From assembly GCA_016780695.1 (NCBI GenBank), contig JADHLK010000093.1, positions 1 through 5,902 on the forward strand: DNA of 5,902 bases, written 5' to 3'. Within the stretch, counting starts at the first letter, position 1; every line of letters begins with the position of its first letter. The DNA comes from Alphaproteobacteria bacterium. Its GTDB lineage: Bacteria > Pseudomonadota > Alphaproteobacteria > Puniceispirillales > Puniceispirillaceae. The translations under genes and the position numbers were made by a program. Of this stretch, positions 5,722 through 5,902 are shown one piece after another. Below the pieces are notes generated by a model. That model did no database searches. It was not told the origin of the DNA and worked only from the letters and a program-made list of their open reading frames with translations.

Positions 5722-5868
5722 TATTATGAAGGTTGCAGGGCGGGCTTGGGCAACCCGTAACGGCCTGCTGGCTATAGCTAGTGAGGGGCCCGCAAGCAAG
5801 GCGGCTGGACGAACAGTGCGCGGAGGCCGCCAGGGTCGGGGCTGGAAACCATTGTCAGGAGCAAAAGA
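5722..5868 (+). promoter_or_regulatory. Structured 5' leader of unknown class before the last gene
   Basis: This stretch is non-coding on the plus strand. TATTAT at 5722-5727 could be a -10 box, though no convincing -35 is visible. Several perfect helices can form: GGTTGC 5731-5736 with GCAACC 5750-5755; GCAGG 5735-5739 with CCTGC 5764-5768, enclosing CGGG 5741-5744 with CCCG 5754-5757; GCGGGC 5740-5745 with GCCCGC 5788-5793; and GGCGGC 5800-5805 with GCCGCC 5826-5831. The first three sets compete for the same bases. The leader ends in a strong AGGAG before an ATG. The layout resembles a cis-regulatory RNA, but I cannot match it to cobalamin, SAM, SAH, glycine, TPP or FMN riboswitch signatures. 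GC-rich sequence gives helices easily, so the evidence is moderate. Confidence 0.35.
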
Positions 5869-5902
5869 ATGGGTATCGCTGTTGAACATCTGCAATCTGC
5901 CA
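5869..5902 (+). CDS. Start of an unidentified gene (truncated by the window)
   Basis: The ATG at 5869 is preceded by AGGAG (5857-5861) at an ideal 7-nt spacing, the clearest Shine-Dalgarno in the right half apart from the corrinoid gene. Eleven codons are visible (MGIAVEHLQSA) before the window ends. This is too little to name the product. From the context, a methyltransferase module or corrinoid-reactivating protein would fit, but nothing in the visible residues shows it. Confidence 0.55.
   Translation, partial: MGIAVEHLQSA

Noticed and set aside
5748..5865. SAM/SAH riboswitch suggested by AACGGCCTGCTGGC and a terminal GGAGCAA
   Set aside because: The family has these parts within about 50 nt as a compact pseudoknot; here they are about 100 nt apart and the first element differs from consensus.
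5722..5868. Cobalamin riboswitch before the last gene
   Set aside because: No B12 box (consensus around GCCAGGAGACCTGCC) and no GCCACTG-type core; CAGGAG near 5856-5861 is simply the Shine-Dalgarno.
5500..5895. 131-codon open frame on the minus strand across the right-end leader
   Set aside because: It overlaps the conserved PF13769-like gene and reads as alanine/arginine/serine-rich shadow sequence without a domain.

Overview
The window reads as DNA from an alphaproteobacterium. Most of it is GC-rich and densely coded. The protein sequences resemble Rhodobacterales and related marine lineages, above all the stand-alone corrinoid protein and the small PF13769-like protein beside it. Genus cannot be fixed from the sequence alone.

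Region 1 (1 to about 850) is visibly AT-richer than the rest. It holds the N-terminal part of a tyrosine recombinase (minus strand, running off the window) and a short intergenic stretch with nested inverted repeats. This is the end of an integrated prophage or genomic island whose target is the 5' end of dusA, a known integration hot spot. The break to host-like composition falls where the conserved DusA motif SVAPMMDWTDRHCRYF begins (about 852). The first residues of the present DusA are therefore probably supplied by the element.

Region 2 (798-2737) has dusA (tRNA-dihydrouridine synthase A, plus strand) converging on metR (LysR-type regulator of methionine genes, minus strand), with 2 bp between their stop codons.

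Region 3 (2738-5902) is a methionine and one-carbon locus read on the plus strand and divergent from metR. A textbook MetR box (TGAA-N5-TTCA) lies in the metR/metF intergenic region. The genes are metF (5,10-methylene-THF reductase), yciB/ispZ (inner-membrane septation protein), a stand-alone corrinoid (B12-binding) methyl-carrier protein, a small PF13769-like 'virulence factor' family protein, a structured 5' leader of about 140 nt, and the first 11 codons of another gene. MetF makes 5-methyl-THF. A free-standing corrinoid protein of this type is expected to carry the methyl group in a 'split' cobalamin-dependent methionine synthase, in which the homocysteine- and folate-binding modules are encoded elsewhere. 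MetR would then link methyl-group supply to homocysteine level.

The points most worth a second look are the dusA-associated integration junction, a MetF that has lost the usual TYGAGG-type motif after SVT, the PF13769-like protein as a candidate partner of split methionine synthase, and the unexplained structured leader at the right end.
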